64,000 nucleotides of DNA. It comes from Melghirimyces algeriensis. Its GTDB lineage: Bacteria; Bacillota; Bacilli; Thermoactinomycetales; DSM-45169. Shown piece by piece: positions 40,705-50,033 of this stretch. The notes beneath the pieces are model-generated. The model was not told the origin of the DNA. It saw nothing but the letters and a program-made list of their open reading frames with translations, and did no database searches. The stretch spans positions 248,001 through 312,000 of the forward strand of contig NZ_FXTI01000002.1 of assembly GCF_900182565.1 (NCBI RefSeq), written 5' to 3'. The first letter of the stretch is position 1. Every line of letters starts with the position of its first letter. Both the position numbers and the translations under genes were made by a program.

Positions 40705-41538
40705 CTATTCACCTGCCTTTTCGGCCAATTTTTCCACTGTTTCCAGATCTGTAAAGCATGTTCCAAGTGGAGCATGATACATCGAACCGTGTCGTTCCCC
40801 GTGAAAATCGGACCCACCCGTTGTCAGGATTCCAAATCTGCGGGCAATTTGAGTATAATGTAACTTCATTCTTTCATCATGGTCCGGATGATTCACCTCA
40901 ATCCCACCCAGTCCTGCTTTGGCGAGATCATTCACCAATTTATCATCCTGGTACAACCCCGGATGAGCTAAAACCGGAATGCCTCCCGCTTGACGAATGA
41001 AGACAATCGCCTCCTCCGGTCGGATGCGGGGTGTAGTGACATATGCCGCACCATCTTTCCCAAGATATTTGTCAAACGCTTCATTCATGGACTGAACCAC
41101 CCCTTTTTCCACCAAAACCTCAGCGATGTGGGGGCGGCCTGCGTTGCCTGTCTGATCTTTCTTCTTGGACAATACTTCTTCCATCGTAATGCGAACTCCA
41201 AGGTCTTCCAATTTTTTCAGAAGGAGAACATTGCGACGCTGCCTGGCCTCCCGTTGCTCTCTGAGTCGCGCATGAAACGCTTGATCCGTGTAATCCACAT
41301 AATAGCCTAAAACATGAATATCTTGGCCATCAGCCACCGTACTGATCTCTACACCCGGTATCACCATAATTCCTGATTCTTTTCCATATTTTAATGCCTC
41401 TTCCACCCCATCCACTGTATCATGGTCTGTGATCGCAATACCATGCAACGCTTTCTCCCTTGCCATCTTGACCACGTCTTTCGGTGAAAACATTCCATCG
41501 GAGGCCGTTGTGTGAACATGGAGATCTAAGTGGTTCAT
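40705..41538 (-). CDS. PHP-domain phosphoesterase (TrpH/YciV-like)
   Basis: 277 residues. Metal motifs: DLHVHTTASDGMFSP, AITDHDTVDGVEEAL, IPGVEIST, PVLAHPGLYQDD and GGSDFHGERHG. This is the layout of RNase AM/3',5'-nucleoside bisphosphate phosphatases of the TrpH group. Probably trims short RNA or recycles pAp. ATG at 41538 behind a weak AAGGAGTG. Single gene. Confidence 0.92.
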   Translation of the reverse strand: MNHLDLHVHTTASDGMFSPKDVVKMAREKALHGIAITDHDTVDGVEEALKYGKESGIMVIPGVEISTVADGQDIHVLGYYVDYTDQAFHARLREQREARQRRNVLLLKKLEDLGVRITMEEVLSKKKDQTGNAGRPHIAEVLVEKGVVQSMNEAFDKYLGKDGAAYVTTPRIRPEEAIVFIRQAGGIPVLAHPGLYQDDKLVNDLAKAGLGGIEVNHPDHDERMKLHYTQIARRFGILTTGGSDFHGERHGSMYHAPLGTCFTDLETVEKLAEKAGE

Positions 41539-41711
41539 TCATTTTCACTCCTTGTTTGAAGCAAAGATAGAAAGTTGGATTTCATTCCAGCATACCATAT
41601 TTGTTTACTCCGTCGATTCATACGTTCTCCAATGGTAACATAGGATGTAACTACCATTTATTCAAGCCTTTGATCAGGCAGTTTGAACCAAACAGATGAG
41701 GAGGTTTTCCC

Positions 41712-42074
41712 TTGGGGCTGAAAATGAAACAAATCGCGGGATCAGTATATTCCCGTGATAAGATTGAACCGTTTTTACGCTCACGGGGATTTATCTGCCG
41801 TCATGGTATATCGTCCGGATATGATCTTCGGATTCGCGATCATATCTCAGGAGAGGAGTTTCTACTTCGAATTCCTGTTCACTGTTTCCATGGAGAAGAA
41901 AAAAGCAATACGCAGCTAAGGTTGGGCAAGCCAGTTATAAAACCGCTAAAAGGCAACCGCCCCTTAAACGAATCCTTCATTCCCAAACACATCGAAGAAG
42001 CGACAGATCAGCAAATTGCTGAGATTTTTTCATATCTTAACTCAAACACATTGACATCAACATATCCAAGATGA
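41712..42074 (+). CDS. Hypothetical protein (120 aa)
   Basis: TTG at 41712 is favoured by GAGGAGG 7 nt upstream; an in-frame ATG lies four codons on. Contains KIEPFLRSRGFICRHGISSGYDLRIRD, then EEFLLRIPVHCFHGEE and a helical C terminus EEATDQQIAEIFSYL. Mixed alpha/beta, basic, no membrane segment. I do not recognise the family. Monocistronic. Confidence 0.68.
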   Translation: MGLKMKQIAGSVYSRDKIEPFLRSRGFICRHGISSGYDLRIRDHISGEEFLLRIPVHCFHGEEKSNTQLRLGKPVIKPLKGNRPLNESFIPKHIEEATDQQIAEIFSYLNSNTLTSTYPR

Positions 42075-42167
42075 AAAAGAAGCAATTTCTTTTTGTAACT
42101 TTTTATATTTTTCGAAAAAATATTCCCTATCATGGGTAATTGTTTTATATTCCATTCCAACAACTCA

Positions 42168-42188
42168 CGGGCCCCAAAAAGGGGCCCG
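42168..42188. terminator. Strong GC hairpin
   Basis: CGGGCCCC-AAAAA-GGGGCCCG between two convergent small genes; no clear T-run. Confidence 0.5.
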
Positions 42189-42204
42189 CCACACTCAACA
42201 AGTT

Positions 42205-42417
42205 TCAGGTGCGTTTTTTAATTTCTTCTTCCATTCGTCGACCAAGCTTCTTCGCCTCTTCCGGCGATTGATCACGATTTTCGGATACATTCAGCTCGGA
42301 GGCCACTTCGTTCATCATCTCATTGATCTTTCGATCATCAGCAGTACCATTTTTCAGCCTGCGATTGTTCAGGCTTTCCGGATTTGCCTCAGCGTTCTCC
42401 CGATCAAAAAAGCCCAT
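42205..42417 (-). CDS. Small charged hypothetical protein (70 aa)
   Basis: MGFFDRENAEANPESLNNRR opening, Lys/Glu/Asn-rich and helical throughout, no Cys, no hydrophobic core; possibly disordered or a small coat or stress protein. Strong Shine-Dalgarno (AAGGAGGGAGC) upstream of the ATG at 42417. Not recognised. Confidence 0.65.
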   Translation of the reverse strand: MGFFDRENAEANPESLNNRRLKNGTADDRKINEMMNEVASELNVSENRDQSPEEAKKLGRRMEEEIKKRT

Positions 42418-42457
42418 AAAAAACGCTCCCTCCTTATAGTTGAGTGCATGTCTAGTA

Positions 42458-42994
42458 TCACTCCTGAAACGACTTTTTATGATCCCTAATAATGGAGATC
42501 CGACAAGTTTCCAATTGTTCCCCGTTCAATATGTAAACATAATCAAACCCTTCTTTCTGAACGGTTTGTTTTGTCTGTTGCAATAAAGCATGATAACGCC
42601 GAATGACGTGAGAAGCCACCCTCCTGTTTCTTTTCTGGTTTTGCTCCAAACAGCGTTCCAATGGAATATCCAGCAAAATCAACCCACTCCGAAATTGGTA
42701 GGCAGTCGCAAGTTTTCGAAATGAACACCGCATCCGTCTGGAAAGAGCAGTGGAATCAATAACCGTCAGCTTTCCAAGTCTCATCCGCATTCGGGCAATA
42801 TGCCGAACCAACGAAAATGTTTCCTTATGGACAGACATATCTTCCATATCATCGCAAACCATGGCCCGACATTGATCCGAAGAAACAATTTGCGTTGAAA
42901 GGAAATTCCGACTGGCAAAGGTGGATTTACCGCAACCCGGAGCAGCACACATCAAGATTAAGGTGTTTTCAGGAAAAATCAACTCACTTGCCAA
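42458..42994 (-). CDS. P-loop kinase-like protein (polynucleotide kinase type)
   Basis: 178 residues from TTG at 42994 (GGAGGTGTAAA upstream). Walker A MCAAPGCGKSTFA (about 14-26), IVSSDQCRAMVCDD (SxD as in T4-type polynucleotide kinases), TVIDSTALSRRMR with the DST catalytic Asp, and LLDIPLERCLEQNQKRNRRV (arginine-rich lid). Resembles the kinase half of Pnkp or stand-alone AAA_33 proteins. An RNA or DNA 5'-end kinase, or a small-molecule kinase, is possible. Confidence 0.8.
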   Translation of the reverse strand: MASELIFPENTLILMCAAPGCGKSTFASRNFLSTQIVSSDQCRAMVCDDMEDMSVHKETFSLVRHIARMRMRLGKLTVIDSTALSRRMRCSFRKLATAYQFRSGLILLDIPLERCLEQNQKRNRRVASHVIRRYHALLQQTKQTVQKEGFDYVYILNGEQLETCRISIIRDHKKSFQE

Positions 42995-43101
42995 ATTTAC
43001 ACCTCCACACACCAGCATTATCCATATAATTTCTTGTTTTTTCATCTCTCATACTGTGATACACTAAGACGAAAAAATTCTAGGTGTAGGAGGAAAAGGA
43101 T

Positions 43102-44463
43102 TTGGCATCAAACAATGGTTCACGGGAACAATGGTCCGGGAAATTCGGGTTTATTCTCGCTTCCATCGGCTCTGCCGTGGGATTGGGAAGTATCTGGCGC
43201 TTTCCCTATGTCACCGGCGAAAATGGCGGTGGTGCTTTTGTCATGATTTATGTCATATGTGTTTTACTGCTTGGACTTCCTGTCCTTCTCTCGGAAATTG
43301 TTTTGGGACGCAGTACCCAGCGTAACCCTGTCGGAGCTTTACGAAAGCAAGCCCCCAATACCCCCTGGTTTATGGGAGGGTTTATTGGAATTATCGCTTC
43401 CATTATTATTCTTTCTTTTTACAGTACTGTTGGTGGATGGACGCTTTACTATACATGGGAAGCTATTGCGAATGGGTTTCACCAGCTCTCCATCAATGGA
43501 ATCGAAGCAAAGTTTGGTTCCTTTATTTCTAACCCAGCCACTACAGTGATTTGGCAAGCACTATTTATGTTATTAACAATGGGAGTTTGTATCTTTGGAC
43601 TGCAAAACGGAATTGAACGGACCAATAAGTTTTTAATGCCTCTTTTGGGTTTGATGTTAATTATTCTGGTCATTCGTGCCGTGACCCTTCCCGGATCAGG
43701 TGAAGGAATTCGTTTTATTTTGTATCCCGATTGGTCCAGCGTGTCGATTACAACCATTTTTGAAGCGCTTGGAATGGCTTTCTTTTCTTTATCTGTTGGC
43801 GCCGGAACCATGATCACCTATGGAAGCTTCCTTTCCAAAAAAGAAAGCGTTCCAAGTGCGATCGGCAATATTGTTCTCTTTTCAACATTAGTCTCATTGG
43901 CAGCAGGTCTTGCAATCTTTCCGGCAGTATTTTCATTGGGTTATGAGCCCAACGCAGGTCCCGCTCTGGTCTTTATCACGCTTCCATCTGTCTTTGCACA
44001 GATGCCGATCGGGAGTTTATCTGCTGTTTTGTTTTTCTTTTTACTGAGTATGGCAGCCCTTACGTCTTCCATTTCTCTGTTGGAAGTACCTCTTCGCTAT
44101 CTGGAAGACGAGCATCAACTGAATCGAAAAACCGGGACAATCCTAACCGGTGGGCTGATATTTCTCTTAGGAATACCCTCTACTCTCTCATTTAACATTT
44201 TATCCGATACCAAAGGATTATTTGGGCTAACTATTTTTGATTCTCTGGACTTTCTTGCTTCCAATGTGCTTCTTCCCTTGGGAGGACTGATTGTCATTCT
44301 CTTTGCCGGTTGGAAATGGGGAATGAATCAGGTTCTCAGAGAAGCGCGGGGGGAAGATGGAAAAGGATTACCCGCTCAACCCTTTTGGGTGTTTATCGTT
44401 CGTTGGGTAACTCCACTACTGATCTTGACCGTTTTTGCATTCCAAATATTGTCCAGCCTTTAA
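43102..44463 (+). CDS. Sodium-dependent transporter, neurotransmitter:sodium symporter (LeuT) family
   Basis: 453 residues with eleven or twelve membrane helices. The first helix has GSAVGLGSIWRFPYVTGENGGGAF, the LeuT sodium and substrate site; SFYSTVGGWTLYY follows in helix 3. Imports an amino acid or related compound driven by Na+. TTG at 43102 is 7 nt after AGGAGG. Single gene with its own terminator at 44468. Substrate cannot be inferred. Confidence 0.92.
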   Translation: MASNNGSREQWSGKFGFILASIGSAVGLGSIWRFPYVTGENGGGAFVMIYVICVLLLGLPVLLSEIVLGRSTQRNPVGALRKQAPNTPWFMGGFIGIIASIIILSFYSTVGGWTLYYTWEAIANGFHQLSINGIEAKFGSFISNPATTVIWQALFMLLTMGVCIFGLQNGIERTNKFLMPLLGLMLIILVIRAVTLPGSGEGIRFILYPDWSSVSITTIFEALGMAFFSLSVGAGTMITYGSFLSKKESVPSAIGNIVLFSTLVSLAAGLAIFPAVFSLGYEPNAGPALVFITLPSVFAQMPIGSLSAVLFFFLLSMAALTSSISLLEVPLRYLEDEHQLNRKTGTILTGGLIFLLGIPSTLSFNILSDTKGLFGLTIFDSLDFLASNVLLPLGGLIVILFAGWKWGMNQVLREARGEDGKGLPAQPFWVFIVRWVTPLLILTVFAFQILSSL

Positions 44464-44467
44464 AAAG

Positions 44468-44492
44468 ATCCCCCCTCATTGGGGGGATTATT
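44468..44492 (+). terminator. Terminator of the symporter gene
   Basis: ATCCCCCC-TCATT-GGGGGGAT followed by TATTATAAC. Confidence 0.75.
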
Positions 44493-45933
44493 ATAACTCC
44501 TCTGAAACAGACAGACACGGATACACAGCTTCCACAGCAACCAGATACACAGTCTGGGATTGAATGGATATTTTCCCCTTTAACCAAAAACGATGGTCCA
44601 ACCACGTTGTTGGCAATCCCCGCACACTTGCCTGAAGCGGAATCCATTGATCTTTTACCTTCAACCTGGTCTTTACAGAAGAAACGGACAGTTTAAATAC
44701 TCCGGAATCTGTTGAAATGGAATGATCCTGTAAACCACAATTCTCACAAAGCCACTGTTTCACCTCGTAGGATAATGGAAGCATCTGAATACATTCCAGA
44801 TAGACCGGGGTAAAAGTGGAGTAAAAGTCACAGATGCCTTCATCACGAATCCATTGAAACAAACCTTTTAATGTATTCAGAAAAATCCTTGACTGAACAA
44901 TCCCCCCTTTACCGTTGTCCACATACCAAACTCCAAACAAATGACTCAAAACACTCCGATTAAACAGCGACCATGTAAATCGTTTTCCAAAATGACTGGA
45001 GATATATTCTTTCAAAAGATTTAGGGATCTCACATACAACTCCTGGGTTTTACTTTGAAAGTTCTTTACAAAGGTTGCCTGGAAAAGATCAAAATGTTGT
45101 TCCACCTCATCGGGAAGAAACGCTTCGGCGTTCGGCAGAGTCGGAAGGTGTATCCATTCATTCTGAAGATCTGAAATTTCGCTCTGGCTTTCTTGGTCGA
45201 CCGTTTTCGGACACTCTCTTCTTTCCATCTCCTGGGCCCTCTCTATTGACCATCCCAATACATGCAAACCATTTTGTTGCCAGTATTCCCGGTTTAATTC
45301 CCATTCTTTCTGCTGCTTTTTCAGATACATTTGCAGCTTCCCCCTCACCTTTTCCCCAAAAAATGTATAGGGACCAAACAACTCATAACGATCCATCAAA
45401 CTGGAGAGGCGTGCAAATAACAACATACCTGTTTGAACAGATTCTTTCATCTGAACCGTAAATTCCGTACCTTTCACCATCGAACGAAGTAAAACGTGTT
45501 CTTTATCAAGATCTGCCACCTCATAGCAACACAGATAAATTTCTGAAAGTTTTTTGGCAATTTGTTGCTCTTCCGATGATCGCCTCACCATTTGCTTTCT
45601 CCAACATTCAACTGGACGTTGGCCTCGATAGCACGGGGCATCAAACAGCAACCAAAAACGGTAAGCATGAGAGAAACGGGACGGGATTGGCTCCTGAAGA
45701 GAAAGTTGAAGCGACTCCTTAAACTGAAAAGACCATTTCCCATCCAAAGCATTCGAGCAAACCTGTTCAAACCACTCATTTAACTCCATAAGCAAACGGT
45801 ACTTGGTTTTTCGCAATCTTTCCACCCGGATTTGTTCAGCTGACTGAATCGCCACTACCCGTTCACAGCATTTTTTGTATTTGTTCCCGCTCCCACATGG
45901 ACAAGGATCATTTCGACCAACTGTTGCAGGCAT
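44491..45933 (-). CDS. SEC-C-motif protein of unknown function
   Basis: 480 residues. N-terminal SEC-C zinc motif NDPCPCGSGNKYKKCC (residues 8-23), then a long alpha-helical region with many aromatic residues. In SecA this motif binds zinc and SecB or ribosome; in stand-alone proteins it is a recruitment tag. A segment LPTLPNAEAFLPDEVEQHFDLFQ and later a DUF-like helix bundle are visible. ATG at 45933; the first seven codons of the longer frame (45954) are not needed. Role not known. Confidence 0.75.
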   Translation of the reverse strand: MPATVGRNDPCPCGSGNKYKKCCERVVAIQSAEQIRVERLRKTKYRLLMELNEWFEQVCSNALDGKWSFQFKESLQLSLQEPIPSRFSHAYRFWLLFDAPCYRGQRPVECWRKQMVRRSSEEQQIAKKLSEIYLCCYEVADLDKEHVLLRSMVKGTEFTVQMKESVQTGMLLFARLSSLMDRYELFGPYTFFGEKVRGKLQMYLKKQQKEWELNREYWQQNGLHVLGWSIERAQEMERRECPKTVDQESQSEISDLQNEWIHLPTLPNAEAFLPDEVEQHFDLFQATFVKNFQSKTQELYVRSLNLLKEYISSHFGKRFTWSLFNRSVLSHLFGVWYVDNGKGGIVQSRIFLNTLKGLFQWIRDEGICDFYSTFTPVYLECIQMLPLSYEVKQWLCENCGLQDHSISTDSGVFKLSVSSVKTRLKVKDQWIPLQASVRGLPTTWLDHRFWLKGKISIQSQTVYLVAVEAVYPCLSVSEEL

Positions 45934-46045
45934 ATCACAACACATCCTGTACATCGCTCTTTATTGTAGTATATAAGAATTACCCACTCGTTTACAAAAA
46001 TATTTGGAAAAGAATGATGGGATTTCCACTTGAGATTTTTATCCA

Positions 46046-46080
46046 TTAAAAAACCACTCGCAACGTTCTGCGAGCGGGTA
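46046..46080 (-). terminator. Terminator of the YabE-like gene
   Basis: CTCGCA-ACGTTC-TGCGAG core stem followed by TTTTTTAATGG on the minus strand. Confidence 0.75.
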
Positions 46081-46089
46081 ACATTCATC

Positions 46090-47100
46090 CTATTCTAAAA
46101 TGTAAACTGTCACACTTCGACGACCCCATTGAATCGCTTCTTCTCTGGTTTCAAAAAAGAGGTCAATAATGTTCCCATTGACTGCTCCACCTGTATCCTG
46201 TGCCACACCACGACCGTAACCGGGTATGTACAGCTTCGTCCCCAACGGAATCACACTGGGATCAACTGCAATGGTTCCGCGAGAAGGCATATTGCCGGAC
46301 GCCGTTGGGTTACCTGTGTGAGTGTAGCCAGTCGCTTGCATACTCAGCGTTCGTTTGTACTTCAACCCTGCAATCCGTGAACCGGAAGAAAGCTGAGTAT
46401 CCTCTTTTTTCTCTGCTGATGCTTCCACCGCTTCCTTCGATCCAACTTTAACAATCTGCGGAACCGGTTTTACTTCATCAATTTTCTTTTTATCCGTTAC
46501 CATGGACTTTCCATTGATGAACAAAGCCGTTACTTCATAAATCACTTTTCCTTTTTCGCCTTTTTGAACAACTTTCTTTTCCCCTTTAGGGATTTTTGGA
46601 TCTTCCTTCTCCTTCACAGGATAGTCAATCTCTTTTACTTTCTTGTTGACGCGTTTTTCAATTTCATCGATTACGATTGTCATTTCATTTGTAATCTTCT
46701 GATCCAATGTCGCATTTAATTGATGATTTTCTCTTACTTTAACATCCTGTTCCTTTAGAAAATCCCCAACGGTACTTTGCAAGGTTTTATATTCTTTCGG
46801 ATCTTGATCCCCTATTTTCAAGGAAACCTTGCATTTACAAGTTAAATTGATTTTCCCATCTTTTTGAATGGTTTGATTCCACGGAATACTCGGCTTGTAT
46901 TTTTTCTTCAGCTCCGCGGCCTGATAACCCTCTTCAGTCAACACTTCTGACAGTGTTCCATTCAGGACATCGGTTTGAATGTCTTTCTCTTTATCACTGA
47001 ATGTAATGGTAACTTCTTTGTTCATCATGGCATAACCAACCACACCGGACAACAGCAGGAGGGCGGCAACCCCCAACGAGATCATCAGGGTTTTTTTCAT
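46090..47100 (-). CDS. YabE-like cell-wall protein (DUF348, G5 and 3D domains)
   Basis: 336 residues. N-terminal membrane anchor (about 5-24), two DUF348 repeats (30-130, e.g. DVLNGTLSEVLTEEGY and TLQSTVGDFLKEQDV), a G5 region (150-215), then a 3D domain (265-336) with MQATGYTH, TIAVDPSVIPLGTKLYIPGYG, AQDTGG and IIDLFF carrying the three conserved Asp residues. Members are lytic transglycosylase-like autolysins or resuscitation-promoting factors. ATG at 47100 follows AAAAAAGGAGGTATTGG. The 5' leader is about 40 nt. Confidence 0.92.
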   Translation of the reverse strand: MKKTLMISLGVAALLLLSGVVGYAMMNKEVTITFSDKEKDIQTDVLNGTLSEVLTEEGYQAAELKKKYKPSIPWNQTIQKDGKINLTCKCKVSLKIGDQDPKEYKTLQSTVGDFLKEQDVKVRENHQLNATLDQKITNEMTIVIDEIEKRVNKKVKEIDYPVKEKEDPKIPKGEKKVVQKGEKGKVIYEVTALFINGKSMVTDKKKIDEVKPVPQIVKVGSKEAVEASAEKKEDTQLSSGSRIAGLKYKRTLSMQATGYTHTGNPTASGNMPSRGTIAVDPSVIPLGTKLYIPGYGRGVAQDTGGAVNGNIIDLFFETREEAIQWGRRSVTVYILE

Positions 47101-47143
47101 CCAATACCTCCTTTTTTCTCCAATGGTAAAAAAGACGGTTCCT

Positions 47144-47171
47144 ATTATAGCAAAGACCCCGTAAATGTCTA
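47144..47171 (-). promoter_or_regulatory. Promoter of the YabE-like gene
   Basis: On the minus strand TAGACA (47166-47171), 16 nt, TATAAT (47144-47149). Confidence 0.65.
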
Positions 47172-47351
47172 TAAAAAATTGAACAATCACAGAAGGGGTA
47201 ATAAGTACCAGTTTACTTACACTTTCAGCATATGGTTACATCACATCCCCCCTCACAATGATTTTTCGTCCCGGAATGCATCCCATCGATATTTGAAGAA
47301 AACCAAAGGGGAGCGGGGTCTACCCGCTCTTTCACCCATTCCAACAATCAT

Positions 47352-48335
47352 TCATCTAAAAGACGGAACTTCTTCTGACTCCGGTACGAATTTGGGCGGT
47401 TCCTTGGTTTCTTTTGGACGGTGAGCAGTCTCCTGGGAGCCCCATATCGTCACGGCTAATATTCCATTTTTTGCTGATGCTGTAATTAATACTGGTCGAT
47501 TTAATTGATTCTGGAATTGGAAGTCCGGACCTCCCCAGGAGACAGTCGCATCCTGTCCCACCGGAACATATGTCACCCGTTTGCTGTGGCTGACACGTTG
47601 TAATACACGTAACCCCGCTCGTTCCACACTGTTATAAAGGGTAGAGGATGTTTGACAGATTCCTCCACCCACGCCTTCCGTATACTCTCCCCGAACAATG
47701 ATTTTTGCGGGGCGATAGCCTCGACGCATCGTACGTTTTCCTACTGTTTGGTTAAACGAAAAGACGTCTCCGACATTGACTACATGGTGATCAATCGCTT
47801 TGACGGAAAGCTCAATGTTATGGGTCCGGTTTTTGTTGCCCGGATTATAAACCGTTTGATAAAAACCTAAACGCTTCTCTTTGATATGTTCCAACATTTC
47901 TGCTGTAATGCGAGGTTTCCAAATCTGTACAGGTATATCCAAAGGGCGATTCATATAGGAGTGAATTTCATCCAACCAATGATCGATAATGGCCCGTTCC
48001 ACCTTTTGTCCTTCTTTGTGAGGCACAATTCGCCGATTTTCAAAATAAGCAGAACGTGGGCGGCGGTTGATCTCTTTCTCCACATCAGCAAACCACCGAT
48101 AAAATGCATCCCGATCCAGAGTCGTGGGGTCAATGCCGTCAAACCCTATTTTCTGGAGATTCAGTTCCCATCTTTCTTCTTCATGTTGAAGAATCAGTCG
48201 GGACTCTGCGTTTTGGACCGGTTGTTTCGTTTGGGTAGCTGAACCCTCTGGATCAGAATACCAAGTATGAAAAGATGCAGGTGTACAACCCAGAATTAGT
48301 ATAGAAACAGTAAGAATGCAAACTAAAGCCTTCAA
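47352..48335 (-). CDS. VanW-family lipoprotein
   Basis: 327 residues from TTG at 48335 (GGAGGGGGTGAGCGG upstream). Lipobox LILGC (Cys about residue 17). A linker is followed by the VanW domain (about 165-290): VGDVFSFNQTVGKRTMRRGYRPAKIIVRGEYTEGVGGGICQTSSTLYN. VanW proteins are wall-associated, function uncertain, often with YoaR-like peptidoglycan-binding parts. An acidic Pro-rich tail ends the protein. Lies next to the YabE-like gene but with a separate promoter. Confidence 0.9.
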   Translation of the reverse strand: MKALVCILTVSILILGCTPASFHTWYSDPEGSATQTKQPVQNAESRLILQHEEERWELNLQKIGFDGIDPTTLDRDAFYRWFADVEKEINRRPRSAYFENRRIVPHKEGQKVERAIIDHWLDEIHSYMNRPLDIPVQIWKPRITAEMLEHIKEKRLGFYQTVYNPGNKNRTHNIELSVKAIDHHVVNVGDVFSFNQTVGKRTMRRGYRPAKIIVRGEYTEGVGGGICQTSSTLYNSVERAGLRVLQRVSHSKRVTYVPVGQDATVSWGGPDFQFQNQLNRPVLITASAKNGILAVTIWGSQETAHRPKETKEPPKFVPESEEVPSFR

Positions 48336-48695
48336 CCGCTCACCCCCTCCCTGTTTATTCTGTACAATCAACGGAAAGGGGAACGCTGGGAACTTTAGGT
48401 GATTTTAAACCATAATAAGGAAAACATCCGCTCATACATCCGGTTCAAGGATAGCTGATTCTATTTCAAACTGCCATACGTCTTCTTTACGATTTTTTCT
48501 TATCCGACTCCTTCTGAAGTTGACAGCTTTGTGAAAAATACGTGTACGTTCTTTTACTGGATTGTGTTGATTTTTGGAACATTGCATCCACTTATTTTAA
48601 CTTCAAATAAACCCGTGTATGATAAGGGAACCACAGAAGATTCAACAAAGGACCTCCCATTTATAAATATCCATAAGGCGAGGGGAGAAAAAATC
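48336..48695. promoter_or_regulatory. Divergent intergenic region before the cytochrome bd genes
   Basis: 360 nt without a gene. TTGACA at 48520-48525 is followed 17 nt later by a poor -10. TTTGTGAA at 48528 resembles half of a Rex redox-repressor site, but the second half is not convincing. No other signal seen. Confidence 0.35.
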
Positions 48696-50018
48696 ATGGA
48701 TTCTGCAACATTGAGCCGTATTCTTACGGCAGAAACCCTTGGCTTTCATATCATTTGGGCCACAATCGGAGTCGGGGTTCCCGTTTTAATCTCCCTGGCG
48801 GAAGCTTGGGGGATCTATAAAAAGGACCCGCACTATATCCTGATGGCCCGCCGTTGGACACGTGGCTTTGTGATCACTGTTGCTGTCGGCGTGGTTACTG
48901 GAACCTCCATCGGTTTGATGCTTAGCCTGTTATGGCCACGGTTTATGCAATTAGTGGGAAATGTGATCAGTCTTCCACTTTTCCTGGAAACATTTGCATT
49001 TTTCTTTGAAGCCATTTTTCTCGGAATCTATTTATATTCCTGGGATCGGTTCAAAAAGCCCGTTTACCATTGGTTAACATCCATACCCATTGTTATTGGA
49101 TCTACTTTTTCTGCCATATTTATTACCACGGTCAACGCATTTATGAACACCCCGGCCGGTTTCACCATTAAAAATGGGGAACTGACGAACATCCAACCCC
49201 TCACCGCAATGTTCAACCCGGCAACCCCCACCAAAGTGGCTCATGTTCTTTCATCCTCATATGTCACCTGTGCCTTTCTTTTGGCTGGAATCGCCGCCTA
49301 TTGTCTGCTCAGGGGACGAAACCACAGTTATTATAAAAAAGCTCTTAAAATGACGATGATCGCCGGCTTCATCCTAGCTCTGGCCACAGCCGTCGCAGGG
49401 GATTTATCCGGAAAGTTTCTGGCCAAACATGTTCCGGAAAAACTGGCCGCGGCCGAATGGCATTTTGAGACACAAACAAAAGCGCCCTTGATTCTGGGTG
49501 GCTATCTGGATGAGAACAACGAAATCAAAGGGGCCATTCAAATTCCCTGGGCGTTGAGCATTCTCGGTAAGGGGACCCCCAATGGAGAAATTATCGGGTT
49601 AAATGAATTTCCGGTTGATGAACGGCCTCCGTTGTATCTTCACTATCTGTTTGATGGGATGGTCCTGATAGGTAGCTATCTGATCATCATTTCCCTTGTT
49701 TTTCTCATTGTTTGGTGGCGAAAGAAAAATCTTTGGAACCCCTGGATGCTTCGGGGAATTGTCTTGGCTGCCCCCCTTTCATTTATAGCGATTGAACTGG
49801 GATGGATCTACGCGGAAGTTGGTCGCCAACCCTGGATTATTCGTGGATTAATGTACACAAATGAAGCAGCTACCACTGCAGACAATGTAGGCACACTGTT
49901 GGTTGTTTTCTCTCTGTTATACCTTGCGCTCACTCTCATCTCCATATTCGTCCTGATTCGCCTGTTTCGCAAGAAGAGTGTAGAGAAAGAACTGGAGGAG
50001 CGAAGGATCATCCTTTAG
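48696..50018 (+). CDS. cydA: Cytochrome bd-type quinol oxidase subunit I (CIO/YthA type)
   Basis: 440 residues, nine membrane helices. Starts MDSATLSRILTAETLGFHIIWATIG with His ligand of haem b595 in the first helix; ELGWIYAEVGRQPW is the conserved haem b558/Q-site motif. The Q loop is short, as in the cyanide-insensitive (CIO/YthA) branch. Oxidises quinol and reduces O2 without proton pumping. ATG at 48696 follows GGCGAGGGGAGAAAAAATC; earlier codons of the frame are not supported. Partner subunit follows after 15 nt. Confidence 0.93.
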   Translation: MDSATLSRILTAETLGFHIIWATIGVGVPVLISLAEAWGIYKKDPHYILMARRWTRGFVITVAVGVVTGTSIGLMLSLLWPRFMQLVGNVISLPLFLETFAFFFEAIFLGIYLYSWDRFKKPVYHWLTSIPIVIGSTFSAIFITTVNAFMNTPAGFTIKNGELTNIQPLTAMFNPATPTKVAHVLSSSYVTCAFLLAGIAAYCLLRGRNHSYYKKALKMTMIAGFILALATAVAGDLSGKFLAKHVPEKLAAAEWHFETQTKAPLILGGYLDENNEIKGAIQIPWALSILGKGTPNGEIIGLNEFPVDERPPLYLHYLFDGMVLIGSYLIIISLVFLIVWWRKKNLWNPWMLRGIVLAAPLSFIAIELGWIYAEVGRQPWIIRGLMYTNEAATTADNVGTLLVVFSLLYLALTLISIFVLIRLFRKKSVEKELEERRIIL

Positions 50019-50033
50019 AGGGGAGGAATCCCT

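Noticed and set aside
48528..48545. Rex operator before cydA
   Set aside because: TTTGTGAA is present but the inverted half is missing, so only a weak note was kept.
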